Source: Hydrogenophaga sp. SL48 (GTDB taxonomy: Bacteria > Pseudomonadota > Gammaproteobacteria > Burkholderiales > Burkholderiaceae_C). Taken from it: a stretch of 64,000 nucleotides of DNA. A program made the translations under genes and the position numbers. Position 1 is the stretch's first letter, and each line of letters begins with the position of its first letter. Of the stretch, positions 1-8,081 are shown piece by piece. The stretch lies in the NCBI RefSeq assembly GCF_021729865.1, contig NZ_CP063400.1, positions 62,001 through 126,000 of the forward strand. The letters are read 5' to 3'. A model generated the notes under the pieces. The model did no database searches and was not told the DNA's origin. It was given only the letters and a program-made list of their open reading frames with translations.

Positions 1-134
1 ATGGTGGCAGAGCGTCGCATTTGAGGCAGCACGATGTGGCGATCCAAAACGGCACCCGACACGCATGGCGCAACAAGAGCAATCGGTCGGCGACGCTGGC
101 CTTCGTGCTGATCGGCGCTCAAAGTGCGCGCTGA
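1..134 (+). CDS. Cupin-domain protein, C-terminal fragment (runs off window start)
   Basis: The reading frame open from the window edge to the TGA at 132-134 translates to a typical cupin C-terminus: a DVAIQNGTRHAWRNKS stretch followed by a hydrophobic strand ending FVLIGA. In small single-domain cupins this is the second conserved motif, where G-T-x-H-A-W carries the metal-binding His. Only about 44 residues are visible, so substrate and function cannot be read. The stop lies 33 nt before the next gene, so it is probably the upstream member of the same catabolic operon. Such cupins are often dioxygenases or isomerases in aromatic pathways, but that is family knowledge, not something seen here. 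Confidence 0.7.
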   Translation, partial: GGRASHLRQHDVAIQNGTRHAWRNKSNRSATLAFVLIGAQSAR

Positions 135-167
135 CCAGAACGGCATACAGGAAGACTGCAAACAATT

Positions 168-1472
168 ATGAAGAACACAACCATTGATCAAGTCCGGGCT
201 CGCCGGGTCTGGGATTCTCGTGGCCGACCGACGGTGGAAGCCGAGGTGTTGTTGCGCGACGGCACCAAGGGACGAGCGATTGCACCTGCTGGCGCATCCA
301 CCGGAAGTGGCGAGGCGTTGGACCTTCGCGACGGAGGCACCCGATTCGGCGGTCTTGATGTTTCACGTGCCTGTGCGGCAGTGAACGAGCAGATCTCGCC
401 TGCCTTGACGGGTTTCGACATCTCTGACCAAGAGTCGCTTGACGCAAGACTGGTCGCCTTGGACGGAACTGCAGACCGCAGTCGCATCGGAGGCAATGCA
501 CTTGTGGCCACATCGATGGCGCTTGCTCATGCGGCCGCTGCCGCAGCGGGGCGCCCGCTCTGGCTCCATCTGGCTGGTGATCGTCAAGTCCGGCTACCGC
601 TGCCGGAGATTCAGATATTCGGTGGCGGCGCGCACGCGGCCCGACGCGTTGATGTGCAGGACTTCATGGTGATGTGTCCGGCGGCAAGTTCTTTCACAGA
701 AGCGCTTGAGTGGACTGCAGAGATCTATCTGGCGGCGGGGGCCCTGCTGAAGAAAGCAGGCACGTTGCAGGGGGTCGCAGATGAAGGTGGATATTGGCCT
801 GCGTTTTCGACCAATGAACAGGCCCTTGATACGCTGATGCAGGCCATCGTCGACGCCGGATTTCACCCAGGTACAGAGGTTGGTATCTCGCTGGACATCG
901 CGGCTTCGGAGTTCGGTAGCCATGGACGCTACGAACTTGCACTCGACGGTCGCTCACTCGACTCCGACGCCATGATTGAGATGCTGGGTGGCTGGTTGGC
1001 GAACTACCCGATCCTGTCCATCGAAGATCCATTGGCAGAGGACGATCCCGAAGGGTTCAAGCGCTTTTGCGCGGCTCATGGGTCGAGTTGCCAAATCATC
1101 GGGGACGACTTCCTTGTAACGAATGCCGACAGGGTTCGCGCGGCTGCAAAGGTGCAAGCTGTCAATGCCGTGCTCATCAAGCCCAATCAAGCAGGCACCC
1201 TCAGCGAGACGCATGCCGCGTTGGTGGCCGGTAAAGCGGCGGGCTTCGGCACCATAGTCTCGGCGCGTTCAGGTGAAACAGAGGATCTGACGATTGCCCA
1301 TCTTGCGGTCGGATGGAATGCCGGCCAATTGAAAGTGGGCTCGTTCTCGCGCTCAGAGCGCATGGCCAAGTGGAATGAGGTGTTGCGGATTGAGGAGTCC
1401 CTAGGGAAGCAAGCCAGCTTTTGGGGGTGGGACGCACTGCCTTTCCGCTCCGCACAGAGATCTATCGGATGA
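168..1472 (+). CDS. Enolase-superfamily paralogue (enolase-like) with altered active site
   Basis: The 434-residue protein aligns along the full length of bacterial enolase. It keeps the DSRGRPTVE and GASTG loops, the metal ligands in LDIAASEF, SIEDPLAEDD and IIGDDF, and the catalytic Lys (Lys338, in LIKPNQAGT). His156 (GGAHA) and Glu206 (ADEGGY) are kept too. Two catalytic positions differ: the Glu of QEFM is Asp165 and the His of SHRSGETED is Ala366. True enolases keep both, so this is unlikely to be the glycolytic enzyme and may act on another 2-phospho-hydroxy acid. An AGGAAG ribosome site lies 13 nt before the ATG. The stop overlaps an alternative start of the next gene, so the genes are co-transcribed. 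Confidence 0.85.
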   Translation: MKNTTIDQVRARRVWDSRGRPTVEAEVLLRDGTKGRAIAPAGASTGSGEALDLRDGGTRFGGLDVSRACAAVNEQISPALTGFDISDQESLDARLVALDGTADRSRIGGNALVATSMALAHAAAAAAGRPLWLHLAGDRQVRLPLPEIQIFGGGAHAARRVDVQDFMVMCPAASSFTEALEWTAEIYLAAGALLKKAGTLQGVADEGGYWPAFSTNEQALDTLMQAIVDAGFHPGTEVGISLDIAASEFGSHGRYELALDGRSLDSDAMIEMLGGWLANYPILSIEDPLAEDDPEGFKRFCAAHGSSCQIIGDDFLVTNADRVRAAAKVQAVNAVLIKPNQAGTLSETHAALVAGKAAGFGTIVSARSGETEDLTIAHLAVGWNAGQLKVGSFSRSERMAKWNEVLRIEESLGKQASFWGWDALPFRSAQRSIG

Positions 1473-1486
1473 CAAAGGAATTAACC

Positions 1487-2050
1487 ATGAAAAAAGTACG
1501 TTTGCTGGGTATCTCAGGAAGTCTTCGCAAGGCTTCTCACAATTCGGCCATTCTTCGCACGCTCAAGGAGCGAATTCCGCAAAACGTGGAGCTCGAACTG
1601 CTACCGCTCGACGACCTGCCTCTGTACAACTCCGACCTTGAGGCGCCGCAACTCCCAACAGCGGTGGAGGCGTTCAAGTCAGCTGTGAGCGCCGCAGACG
1701 GATTGGTGATCTGCTCTCCAGAGTACAACGCGGGGACCTCAGGCGTGCTGAAAAATGCGCTTGATTGGGCTTCTCGTCCTGGCAATGCAGCGCCGCTCAA
1801 GGGCAAACCAGTTCTGCTCATGAGTTGCTCGCCTGGCTTCACTGGCGGCATGCGGGCGCACGCCCAGTTGCGTGAGACGCTCGCAAGCACTTTGTCGCGG
1901 GTGCTCGTGCATCCACCTGTGGTGATCGCCAGCGTGCACGACAAGATCAAGGACGGCCGCCTTGTCGATGAGGCAAATCTGCAATTCGCACTCAATGCCG
2001 TAGCTGCTCTGGTCGAGGAAGTCAGGCTCACCAATGCACCGAGCCAATAG
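1487..2050 (+). CDS. NAD(P)H-dependent FMN reductase
   Basis: This 187-residue flavodoxin-fold reductase opens with a beta strand and phosphate loop (LLGISGSLRKASHN). It carries the family hallmark SPEYNAGTSGVLKNALDW near residues 75-92. It would reduce FMN with NADPH or NADH, supplying reduced flavin or quinone reduction to a catabolic pathway. I chose the ATG at 1487 because AAAGGAA (1474-1480) lies 6 nt upstream. An earlier ATG at 1469 overlaps the enolase-like stop (ATGA) but lacks its own ribosome site. Its place between the enolase paralogue and the dioxygenase suggests a supporting redox role; its partner is unknown. Confidence 0.85.
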   Translation: MKKVRLLGISGSLRKASHNSAILRTLKERIPQNVELELLPLDDLPLYNSDLEAPQLPTAVEAFKSAVSAADGLVICSPEYNAGTSGVLKNALDWASRPGNAAPLKGKPVLLMSCSPGFTGGMRAHAQLRETLASTLSRVLVHPPVVIASVHDKIKDGRLVDEANLQFALNAVAALVEEVRLTNAPSQ

Positions 2051-2103
2051 TCACAGGGGAAGCCCTGCCGGCCAGATGCCGCTTTCAGTTTTTTTTGTTG
2101 ATT

Positions 2104-2119
2104 ATGCTAACGTTGGCAC
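2104..2119. promoter_or_regulatory. Candidate LacI-family operator upstream of the dioxygenase gene
   Basis: The core TGCTAACGTTGGCA (2105-2118) is an imperfect palindrome centred on CpG, as expected for LacI/GalR operators. It matches the stronger palindromes at 10920-10939 and 11067-11085 in most positions. It lies about 40 bp before the dioxygenase ATG. A run of eight T at 2089-2096 just upstream may end transcription of the preceding genes. Binding by the regulator at 11109 is inference from motif sharing. Confidence 0.55.
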
Positions 2120-2159
2120 TACTTTTGTCAAGCCCAGTCATTTGTCATAGGAGCTCCTC

Positions 2160-3167
2160 ATGTTGCCTATCGTAGATTTCCGTCCACCTTTCAACATCAC
2201 GCGTGCCAGCCACATCGTGCTGTCGGTCTCTGACCTGAAGAAGAGCCGTGACTTTTACGTGAAGATCGTGGGCCTTGTCGTCAGCGACGAAACAGCCACC
2301 GAGTGCTACCTTCGCGGCCTGAACGAGGCCTGCCACCACAGCCTGGTGCTGGTGCAGGCCAAGGGCGAAGCGACATGCCGGCGTATCGGTTTTCGGGTCT
2401 ATCTCGACGAAGACCTCGACATCGCATTCAAGTGGTTCAAAGACCAGGGCTTGCCGGCCGAATGGGCGCAGGTGGCCCACCAGGGGCGCACGCTGCACGT
2501 GGAGGATCCCTTCGGAACGAAGATTGAACTGTGCGCGCACATGACCGTGTGCGAGCGCATGTTCCTCAAGTTCGAGCAATTCACCGGGGCGCACGCCCAG
2601 CGCATCGACCACTTCCAGATCTTCGCGCCGGACACTTACAAGTCATGCGAGTTCTACAGCCGGCTGGGCTTTCGCAACTCCGAATACCTGGCACATGGAG
2701 ACAAGCTGCTGGGCGCGTTCATGTATCGCAAGGGCACCTGCCTGGACCTTGCGATCGTTGAGAACACGGGACCGAAGATGCACCACTTCGCCTACATCAT
2801 TCCTGAGCCTCAGTTGATCTTCACGGCGTGCGATCTGGCGGGCAACTTCGGTTACGGCAGCTCGGTTGATCGTGGACCGGGCCGCCATGGACCCGGCGGC
2901 ATGTTGTACGTGTATCTGCTGGATCCCGATGGCCACCGCGTCGAGTTGTGCGACGGCCACTACCAGACCATCGACACCGAAGTGGAGCCGGTGCGTTGGG
3001 ATGCCACGTCGCTGGACACAAGTGTTCGTTGGGGGCTTCCGGCCACGGAGCATTGGTATTTCCACGCCACCCCATTTGAAAACGCTTCCACCACAGCGCC
3101 CGAGAAGGTGCCCAACCCGAAAACGCTTGAGAGCTACATCCAGCAGCTCCCTCGCCATACCCACTGA
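2160..3167 (+). CDS. Extradiol ring-cleavage dioxygenase-like VOC protein (homoprotocatechuate 2,3-dioxygenase family)
   Basis: The 335-residue protein has two VOC modules. It closely resembles type I extradiol dioxygenases such as Brevibacterium HpcD, including the RGPGRHG loop and the Y-LLDPDGHRVEL strand. The iron ligands are present: His151 (IDHFQ), His209 (MHHFAY) and Glu262 (HRVEL). Tyr252 matches the conserved second-sphere Tyr. The second-sphere acid-base His of HpcD (His200, in GTVHDTAL) is Leu195 here (GTCLDLAI), so oxygen activation may differ or the enzyme may not be a catecholic dioxygenase. A ribosome site (AGGAG) precedes the ATG. It is followed 18 nt later by a CMD-family gene. 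Ring cleavage of a catechol-type substrate is plausible but unproven. Confidence 0.8.
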   Translation: MLPIVDFRPPFNITRASHIVLSVSDLKKSRDFYVKIVGLVVSDETATECYLRGLNEACHHSLVLVQAKGEATCRRIGFRVYLDEDLDIAFKWFKDQGLPAEWAQVAHQGRTLHVEDPFGTKIELCAHMTVCERMFLKFEQFTGAHAQRIDHFQIFAPDTYKSCEFYSRLGFRNSEYLAHGDKLLGAFMYRKGTCLDLAIVENTGPKMHHFAYIIPEPQLIFTACDLAGNFGYGSSVDRGPGRHGPGGMLYVYLLDPDGHRVELCDGHYQTIDTEVEPVRWDATSLDTSVRWGLPATEHWYFHATPFENASTTAPEKVPNPKTLESYIQQLPRHTH

Positions 3168-3185
3168 GTGAAGGAAAACATACAT

Positions 3186-3713
3186 ATGGCACGCGTCAAA
3201 TACCTTAGCCGCAGCGAAAGCACCAACCAAGTCATCTTTGACCGCTTGGAACGCGAAAGAAAGATGCCCACCGCCAACATCTTCTTGGCGCTGACCCAGA
3301 CTCCAGATCTTCTGGACGGATTCCTGACGTATGCGAATGCGCTGCGCAGTTCGCCTCTGAGCCCCCGGCTGCGGGAACTGGCAATCCTTACTGTGGGCCA
3401 CTTGACGAACTCACGTTACGAGGTTGCTCACCATCAATCCCATGGGTTGAAAGCCGGGCTGAACAAAGCCCAACTCGATGCCGTTCCCCAGTTCGAGACG
3501 TCCCCACACTTCACCAGCCAGGAAAAGGCGGTGATGTTGTTTGCAAAGGAGTCCACGTTGAAGGTGGAAGTTGCCCAGCAGACGTGGGCCACGGTGGCGG
3601 AGTTTCTCTCCGAGCCGGAATGCATTGCACTGGTGCTGGTGGTCGCTTGGTACAACTCAGGCGTACGGATCATGGCCGGGCTCGACATTGAACTGGAAGA
3701 CGGCTACCACTGA
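3186..3713 (+). CDS. Carboxymuconolactone decarboxylase (AhpD-like) family protein
   Basis: A 175-residue all-helical protein with the CMD/AhpD core: SPRLRELAILTVGHLTNSRYE followed by a HHQSHGLKAG helix. The family includes gamma-carboxymuconolactone decarboxylase and AhpD-type peroxidase partners. This member has no CxxC pair in the core, so an AhpD-type disulfide role is unlikely. I chose the ATG at 3186 (ribosome site AAGGAAAA) over a GTG at 3168 that abuts the upstream stop. It sits 18 nt after the dioxygenase-like gene and is surely in its operon. It may process the ring-cleavage product, but this cannot be read from sequence. Confidence 0.8.
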   Translation: MARVKYLSRSESTNQVIFDRLERERKMPTANIFLALTQTPDLLDGFLTYANALRSSPLSPRLRELAILTVGHLTNSRYEVAHHQSHGLKAGLNKAQLDAVPQFETSPHFTSQEKAVMLFAKESTLKVEVAQQTWATVAEFLSEPECIALVLVVAWYNSGVRIMAGLDIELEDGYH

Positions 3714-3808
3714 CGTGGTCGTACCAAACCAAATTTTTTTGTTTCATCCGCAGAGCTTTCCCCATCGTATTGTTTGTAAGTAGCAGTTCTGACCAAAAGG
3801 AGACAATC

Positions 3809-5026
3809 ATGAACACCTCATCAAAGTTTGACACCACACGGCGCGCGCTCCTGCTCGGAGCAAGCGGTGCGTTGATGGCCACAGCGCTTCCTGCAGCGGG
3901 GCAGTCGTTGGCGGGCACGCCTATCCGGGTTGGTGGTACCTTGCCGCTCACCGGGCCGCTGGCCTCCGTTGGCGGGATTCACAAAATCGCCGCCGAGATC
4001 TATATCGAAGGCGTGAACAAACGCGGTGGCTTGTTGGGCCGCAAGGTCGAGTACGTCTTGCTGGACGATCAGTCACAGCCAGCCAATGCCAGGACGCTCT
4101 ACGAACGCCTGATCACTGCCGAGAAAGTGGATCTGTTGATGGGGCCCTACGGCACGAGCTCGATCATTGCCGCAATGGGGGTTGCGCAACGTTTCAACAA
4201 ACTGTTCATTCAAAGCAGCCTGGGCGATCCAGCCCTGGCACCGTACGAGCTGCAGTTCCCTGCCTTGCCACTGGGGCCGGAACCGCGAAGTGCAGACACG
4301 GAGGCGATTCTTGATGCCTACGCGAGTCTGCCGAACCCACCCAAGACTGTCGCATTCGTCACGAGCAAGTTTCCCTCTGCGTTAGACCTTGCCAAAGGCG
4401 GGCAAGAGGTTGCAGCGAAACGCGGGCTGAAAACTGTCTTGTCTCTCGAGTATGAGTTCGGCACGCGTGACTTCGGCGGTATCGCTGCACGCATCAAGGA
4501 TGCCAACCCAGACCTGCTTTGGTCGGGCGCCATTGGCATGGAAGCTACGCAGTTGCTGGATGCGATGAAACGCATCGACTATCTGCCCAAACGGCACTTC
4601 TACCTGTTTCCAGCACCGGGACCAACGGCCGCCAATCCGAATGCCAACGGTTTGACCAGCCTGACCTGGTTTGAAGCCCACGAACCTTTTGTTGGCAATG
4701 CCGGAGCGGCGGAGTTCGTTGCCGTGTTTGCCCAACGAGCCAAGGAGGCCGGCTTGCCTTATCCAGTGGCAGAGTACCAGGCGGCGTCCGAGTTCACCGC
4801 TTGGCAGATGTTGGAGGCCGCGGTCAAGGGAGCTGGCCGCATTGATGACAAGGCAATGGCAGCCTGGTTGAAGGCGAACAAGGTGGAGACCGTCATGGGC
4901 CCCCGATCGTTTGAAGGCAAGTTCAACAGCGGCGCGGCCGATACCAAAGTGAAGCAGGTACAAGGTGGCAAGTGGGTCACCGTCTGGCCACCGAAGTTCC
5001 GTCCTTCGGGCGGCAGTTTCCAGTGA
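3809..5026 (+). CDS. ABC transporter substrate-binding protein, branched-chain amino acid type (orphan)
   Basis: A 405-residue periplasmic binding protein of the LivK/amide type (Peripla_BP_6). It starts with a twin-arginine-containing export signal (TRRALLLGASGALMA) cut near AAGQS. The mature start IRVGGTLPLTGPLASVG is the family hallmark. No permease or ATPase gene lies nearby, so it must share a transporter or belong to a Bug/LivK-like orphan pool common in Burkholderiales. AAAGGAGA before ATG 3809 sets the start; an earlier in-frame start at 3770 lacks a signal context. The preceding 95 nt intergenic region is AT-rich and could hold a promoter. It likely captures the substrate of the surrounding catabolic operon. 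Confidence 0.85.
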   Translation: MNTSSKFDTTRRALLLGASGALMATALPAAGQSLAGTPIRVGGTLPLTGPLASVGGIHKIAAEIYIEGVNKRGGLLGRKVEYVLLDDQSQPANARTLYERLITAEKVDLLMGPYGTSSIIAAMGVAQRFNKLFIQSSLGDPALAPYELQFPALPLGPEPRSADTEAILDAYASLPNPPKTVAFVTSKFPSALDLAKGGQEVAAKRGLKTVLSLEYEFGTRDFGGIAARIKDANPDLLWSGAIGMEATQLLDAMKRIDYLPKRHFYLFPAPGPTAANPNANGLTSLTWFEAHEPFVGNAGAAEFVAVFAQRAKEAGLPYPVAEYQAASEFTAWQMLEAAVKGAGRIDDKAMAAWLKANKVETVMGPRSFEGKFNSGAADTKVKQVQGGKWVTVWPPKFRPSGGSFQ

Positions 5027-5060
5027 TCGCATTGCATTTATGACAACAGCAGGAGTTTCC

Positions 5061-6170
5061 ATGACAAGGACCATGACATCAGCGCGGCTGCACGCGTTGC
5101 ACACCCCCATGACGCTGGACACGATTCCCGTGCCCAAACCAAGGCCCAATGATGTCTTGGTCCGGGTCAAGGCCTGTGGCATCGTGCCAAACATGGCCAA
5201 CGTGATCAACAACTGGCCAAGCTGGTTTCCGCATCAGCCGCTGGCGAAATTCCCGGCCATCTTTGGGCTGGACCCGGTAGGCGTTGTCGAAGAGGTGGGC
5301 GAGGCCGTGATCAACGCCAAACCGGGTGATCGTGTCTACGTCAGTCCGCTGCGTTCATGCGGTTCGTGCAAGGCCTGCCGTGCAGGGCGCCGGAGCCAGT
5401 GCCGCTACTACACGCTCAACGGCTACTTCAGCACCAGCACCGATGGTCAGCGGATCTTTGATCTGTATCCCTACGGTGGGTTCAGCGAGTTCATGACCGC
5501 GCCAGAGTACGCGCTGGTCAACATTCCCGACAACCTGAGTTTTGAGAAGGCAGGGCGTTTTGGCTATCTCGGTACCTCTTATGGGGCACTGCAGAACGCA
5601 GCAGCTGGCTCGGGCCAAGTGGCCTTGATCGATGGCATCACGGGCACGCTGGGCGTGGCGGCGACCGTTCTTGGTTTGTCGATGGGCCTGTCGCGAATCT
5701 TGGGTACTGGACGCGACAAGGACTTGCTTGAACGGGTGAAGGCGTTGGCACCGGATCGAATCGAGGTTTTGTCATTGGGCGAGAGACCTACCGGCGAATG
5801 GGCCAGGGAACTCACGGGCGGCGACGGCGTGGACTTTGCCATCAGCGCACTGGGCGCACGTGCTCCGGTCGAAACCATGCTCGACTCGATGAAGGCGGTT
5901 CGCCGAGGCGGTCGAGTGGTCAATATCGGTGGCGTGGCTGACGCCTTGCCGATCGATATGAAGTGGATGATGGACGAACAAATCCAGATCATCGGATCGA
6001 ACTGGTTCACGGCATCGCAGGGTCAGGAAATGGCGGACATGGTTCGCACCGGCACCCTTGATCTGTCCTATCTGGAAGATGTCGTGTTCCCACTGTCAAG
6101 CGTTAACGAGGCCATCTCGGGTTTGAAAGACCGCAACGGCGGATTTTCAAACTATGTTGTTTGCCCGTGA
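5061..6170 (+). CDS. Zinc-type alcohol dehydrogenase family (MDR) protein with incomplete catalytic zinc site
   Basis: A 369-residue medium-chain dehydrogenase/reductase. The GroES-like N-domain holds the structural-zinc loop [15 protein letters not shown]. The nucleotide-binding domain follows, with a modified glycine loop around [10 protein letters not shown]. At the catalytic zinc site Cys39 is present, but the usual His-Glu of GHE is Leu70-Asp71 (GLDPVG), so catalytic zinc binding is doubtful. It might act as a reductase or non-zinc dehydrogenase. CAGGAG 6 nt before ATG 5061 decides the start; an ATG at 5040 is possible. It follows the binding protein by 34 nt and precedes the Etf genes in the same direction. 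Confidence 0.82.
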   Translation: MTRTMTSARLHALHTPMTLDTIPVPKPRPNDVLVRVKACGIVPNMANVINNWPSWFPHQPLAKFPAIFGLDPVGVVEEVGEAVINAKPGDRVYVSPLRSCGSCKACRAGRRSQCRYYTLNGYFSTSTDGQRIFDLYPYGGFSEFMTAPEYALVNIPDNLSFEKAGRFGYLGTSYGALQNAAAGSGQVALIDGITGTLGVAATVLGLSMGLSRILGTGRDKDLLERVKALAPDRIEVLSLGERPTGEWARELTGGDGVDFAISALGARAPVETMLDSMKAVRRGGRVVNIGGVADALPIDMKWMMDEQIQIIGSNWFTASQGQEMADMVRTGTLDLSYLEDVVFPLSSVNEAISGLKDRNGGFSNYVVCP

Positions 6171-6178
6171 GAAATCCA

Positions 6179-6310
6179 ATGACCAACAGCAAACCCTCCA
6201 TTCACTGCATGGCCACTCACGAGGTGATCATTTCCAGATCGGGCGCACACGATGTGCCTGCTTTGGCCGTGGGTCTGGTCGTCGCAGGCACCCAGGGGCT
6301 GCGAACATGA
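6179..6310 (+). CDS. Small ORF (43 aa) translationally coupled to etfB
   Basis: This is an ATG-started frame of 43 codons in the 136-nt gap between the dehydrogenase and etfB. Its TGA overlaps the etfB start codon (ATGA, 6307-6310), the arrangement used throughout this operon for real gene pairs. The product (start [10 protein letters not shown], end GTQGLRT) matches nothing I recognise and has no clear membrane segment. A weak GAGAAA precedes its ATG. It may be a leader peptide coupling etfB translation, or the remnant of a larger gene. Its reality is uncertain. Confidence 0.35.
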   Translation: MTNSKPSIHCMATHEVIISRSGAHDVPALAVGLVVAGTQGLRT

Positions 6311-7056
6311 AAATCATTGTCGCCGTCAAACGTGTGGTGGATTTCAACGTCAAGGTCCGTGTCAAGAGCGATGGCACAGGTGTGGACATCGCCAACGTCA
6401 AGATGAGCATGAACCCATTTGACGAGATCGCGGTGGAGGAAGCTGTGCGCCTCAAAGAGAGGGGCATGGCCACGGAAGTGATAGCAGTCTCCTGCGGAGT
6501 CACCCAGTGCCAGGAAACATTGCGCACGGCCATGGCCATCGGTGCGGACCGCGCCATCCTGGTCGAGACTGACGTTGACCTGCAGCCCTTGGCTGTAGCG
6601 AAGTTGCTCAAGGCCTTGGTAGACAAGGAACAACCCAGCCTGGTGATTCTGGGCAAACAGGCGATCGATGACGACTGTAACCAGACCGGCCAGATGCTCG
6701 CTGCGTTGGCCGATCTGCCGCAAGCCACGTTTGCCAGTAAGGTTGAAATTGCGGGTGAGAAGGCCCGGGTCACGCGCGAGATCGATGGTGGTCTGGAAAC
6801 CTTGGAAGTCACATTGCCGGCCGTGATCACCACGGACTTGCGACTGAATGAGCCACGCTACGTGACGCTGCCCAACATCATGAAGGCCAAGAAGAAGCCG
6901 CTGGACACCGTCAAGCCCGAAGACCTTGGAGTGGACGTGGCGCCGCGCTTGAAGATCCTTCAAGTCGTGGAACCCGCCAAGCGCGGTACCGGCATCAAGG
7001 TGCCCGATGTGGCGACGCTCGTTGACAAGCTCAAGAACGCAGCCAAGGTGATCTGA
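6307..7056 (+). CDS. etfB: Electron transfer flavoprotein, beta subunit
   Basis: A 249-residue EtfB. It starts [20 protein letters not shown] and carries the classic [16 protein letters not shown] motif and the adenine-nucleotide-binding region around [16 protein letters not shown]. With EtfA it accepts electrons from acyl-CoA or related dehydrogenases and passes them to ETF-quinone oxidoreductase. No acyl-CoA dehydrogenase is encoded in this block, so its electron donor is elsewhere or is unusual. The genome very likely has a housekeeping pair too (inference); this copy looks pathway-dedicated because it sits between a dehydrogenase and a CoA-transferase. The start overlaps the stop of a small upstream ORF. 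Confidence 0.95.
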   Translation: MKIIVAVKRVVDFNVKVRVKSDGTGVDIANVKMSMNPFDEIAVEEAVRLKERGMATEVIAVSCGVTQCQETLRTAMAIGADRAILVETDVDLQPLAVAKLLKALVDKEQPSLVILGKQAIDDDCNQTGQMLAALADLPQATFASKVEIAGEKARVTREIDGGLETLEVTLPAVITTDLRLNEPRYVTLPNIMKAKKKPLDTVKPEDLGVDVAPRLKILQVVEPAKRGTGIKVPDVATLVDKLKNAAKVI

Positions 7057-7139
7057 GGTTGAGCGTGCGGTATCGAACGGACAGCGTTCACACCGCCGAA
7101 CAGCCTTCTACCGCGCTTAACCAATAACGCTTAAAAATC

Positions 7140-8081
7140 ATGACCGCACTCGTCATCGCTGAACATGACAACACCTCCATTAAAGCTGCCACCCTGAATG
7201 TCATCAAGGCTGCAGCAGAGCTGAGTTCCTTTTCCAACGGTCAAGTTCATGTATTGATCGCAGGTCATCGTTCATCTGGTGCCGCAAATGAAGCGGCCGA
7301 GGTTCAGGGGGTTACAAAAGTTCTGCACGGCGATGATCCGGGCTTTGCCCATGGCCTGGCTGAACATGTGGCGGCCCAGGTTCTGGCCATTGCCTCGAAC
7401 TACAGCCACATCCTGTTCCCTGCCACGGCCAGTGGCAAGAACATCGCTCCGCGCGTGGCCGCCAAACTTGATGTGGGCCAGATCAGCGACATCATTAAGG
7501 TGATTGCCGCTGACACTTTCGAGCGCCCGATCTACGCGGGCAACGCCATCGCCACCGTGCAGAGCACCGACGCAATCAAGGTCATCACCGTGCGCACCAC
7601 GGGCTTCGAAGCCGCAGGCCTGGGCGGCATTGCTGTCGTGGAAGCACTGGCTACCACCTCCGGTAACGGCAAGAGTACCTTTGTGAGCAGCGAAATCGCT
7701 AAGAGCGACCGCCCCGAGTTGACCGCTGCCAGGATCATCGTTTCTGGTGGCCGCGCCCTGGGCAGTACCGAGAATTTCAATGAAGTCATGACGCCTCTGG
7801 CCGACAAGCTTGGAGCCGCTTTGGGTGCGAGCCGGGCGGCGGTCGATGCGGGCTACGCTCCGAACGACTGGCAGGTGGGCCAGACCGGCAAGATCGTGGC
7901 GCCCCAGCTCTACGTGGCCTGCGGCATCTCGGGGGCGATCCAGCACCTGGCCGGTATGAAAGACAGCAAAGTGATCGTAGCGATCAACAAGGACCCTGAG
8001 GCCCCGATCTTCTCGGTGGCCGACTACGGGCTGGAGGCTGATCTGTTCATCGCAGTGCCGGAACTGGTTGGTCTGCTGTGA
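7140..8081 (+). CDS. etfA: Electron transfer flavoprotein, alpha subunit
   Basis: A 313-residue EtfA with an N-terminal Rossmann-like domain and the FAD-binding C-domain. The C-domain is recognisable by [10 protein letters not shown], the [20 protein letters not shown] signature and [10 protein letters not shown]. It forms the FAD-carrying heterodimer with EtfB in the cytoplasm. It is 83 nt downstream of etfB; the gap contains two CGCTTAA repeats but no obvious terminator. Its TGA overlaps the GTG start of the CoA-transferase gene (GTGA), indicating translational coupling. Confidence 0.95.
   Translation: MTALVIAEHDNTSIKAATLNVIKAAAELSSFSNGQVHVLIAGHRSSGAANEAAEVQGVTKVLHGDDPGFAHGLAEHVAAQVLAIASNYSHILFPATASGKNIAPRVAAKLDVGQISDIIKVIAADTFERPIYAGNAIATVQSTDAIKVITVRTTGFEAAGLGGIAVVEALATTSGNGKSTFVSSEIAKSDRPELTAARIIVSGGRALGSTENFNEVMTPLADKLGAALGASRAAVDAGYAPNDWQVGQTGKIVAPQLYVACGISGAIQHLAGMKDSKVIVAINKDPEAPIFSVADYGLEADLFIAVPELVGLL

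Noticed and set aside
2069..2096. Possible terminator (weak CGGC/GCCG stem then eight T) after the FMN reductase gene
   Set aside because: The stem is only 4 bp and is separated from the T-run by seven bases; not strong enough to list.
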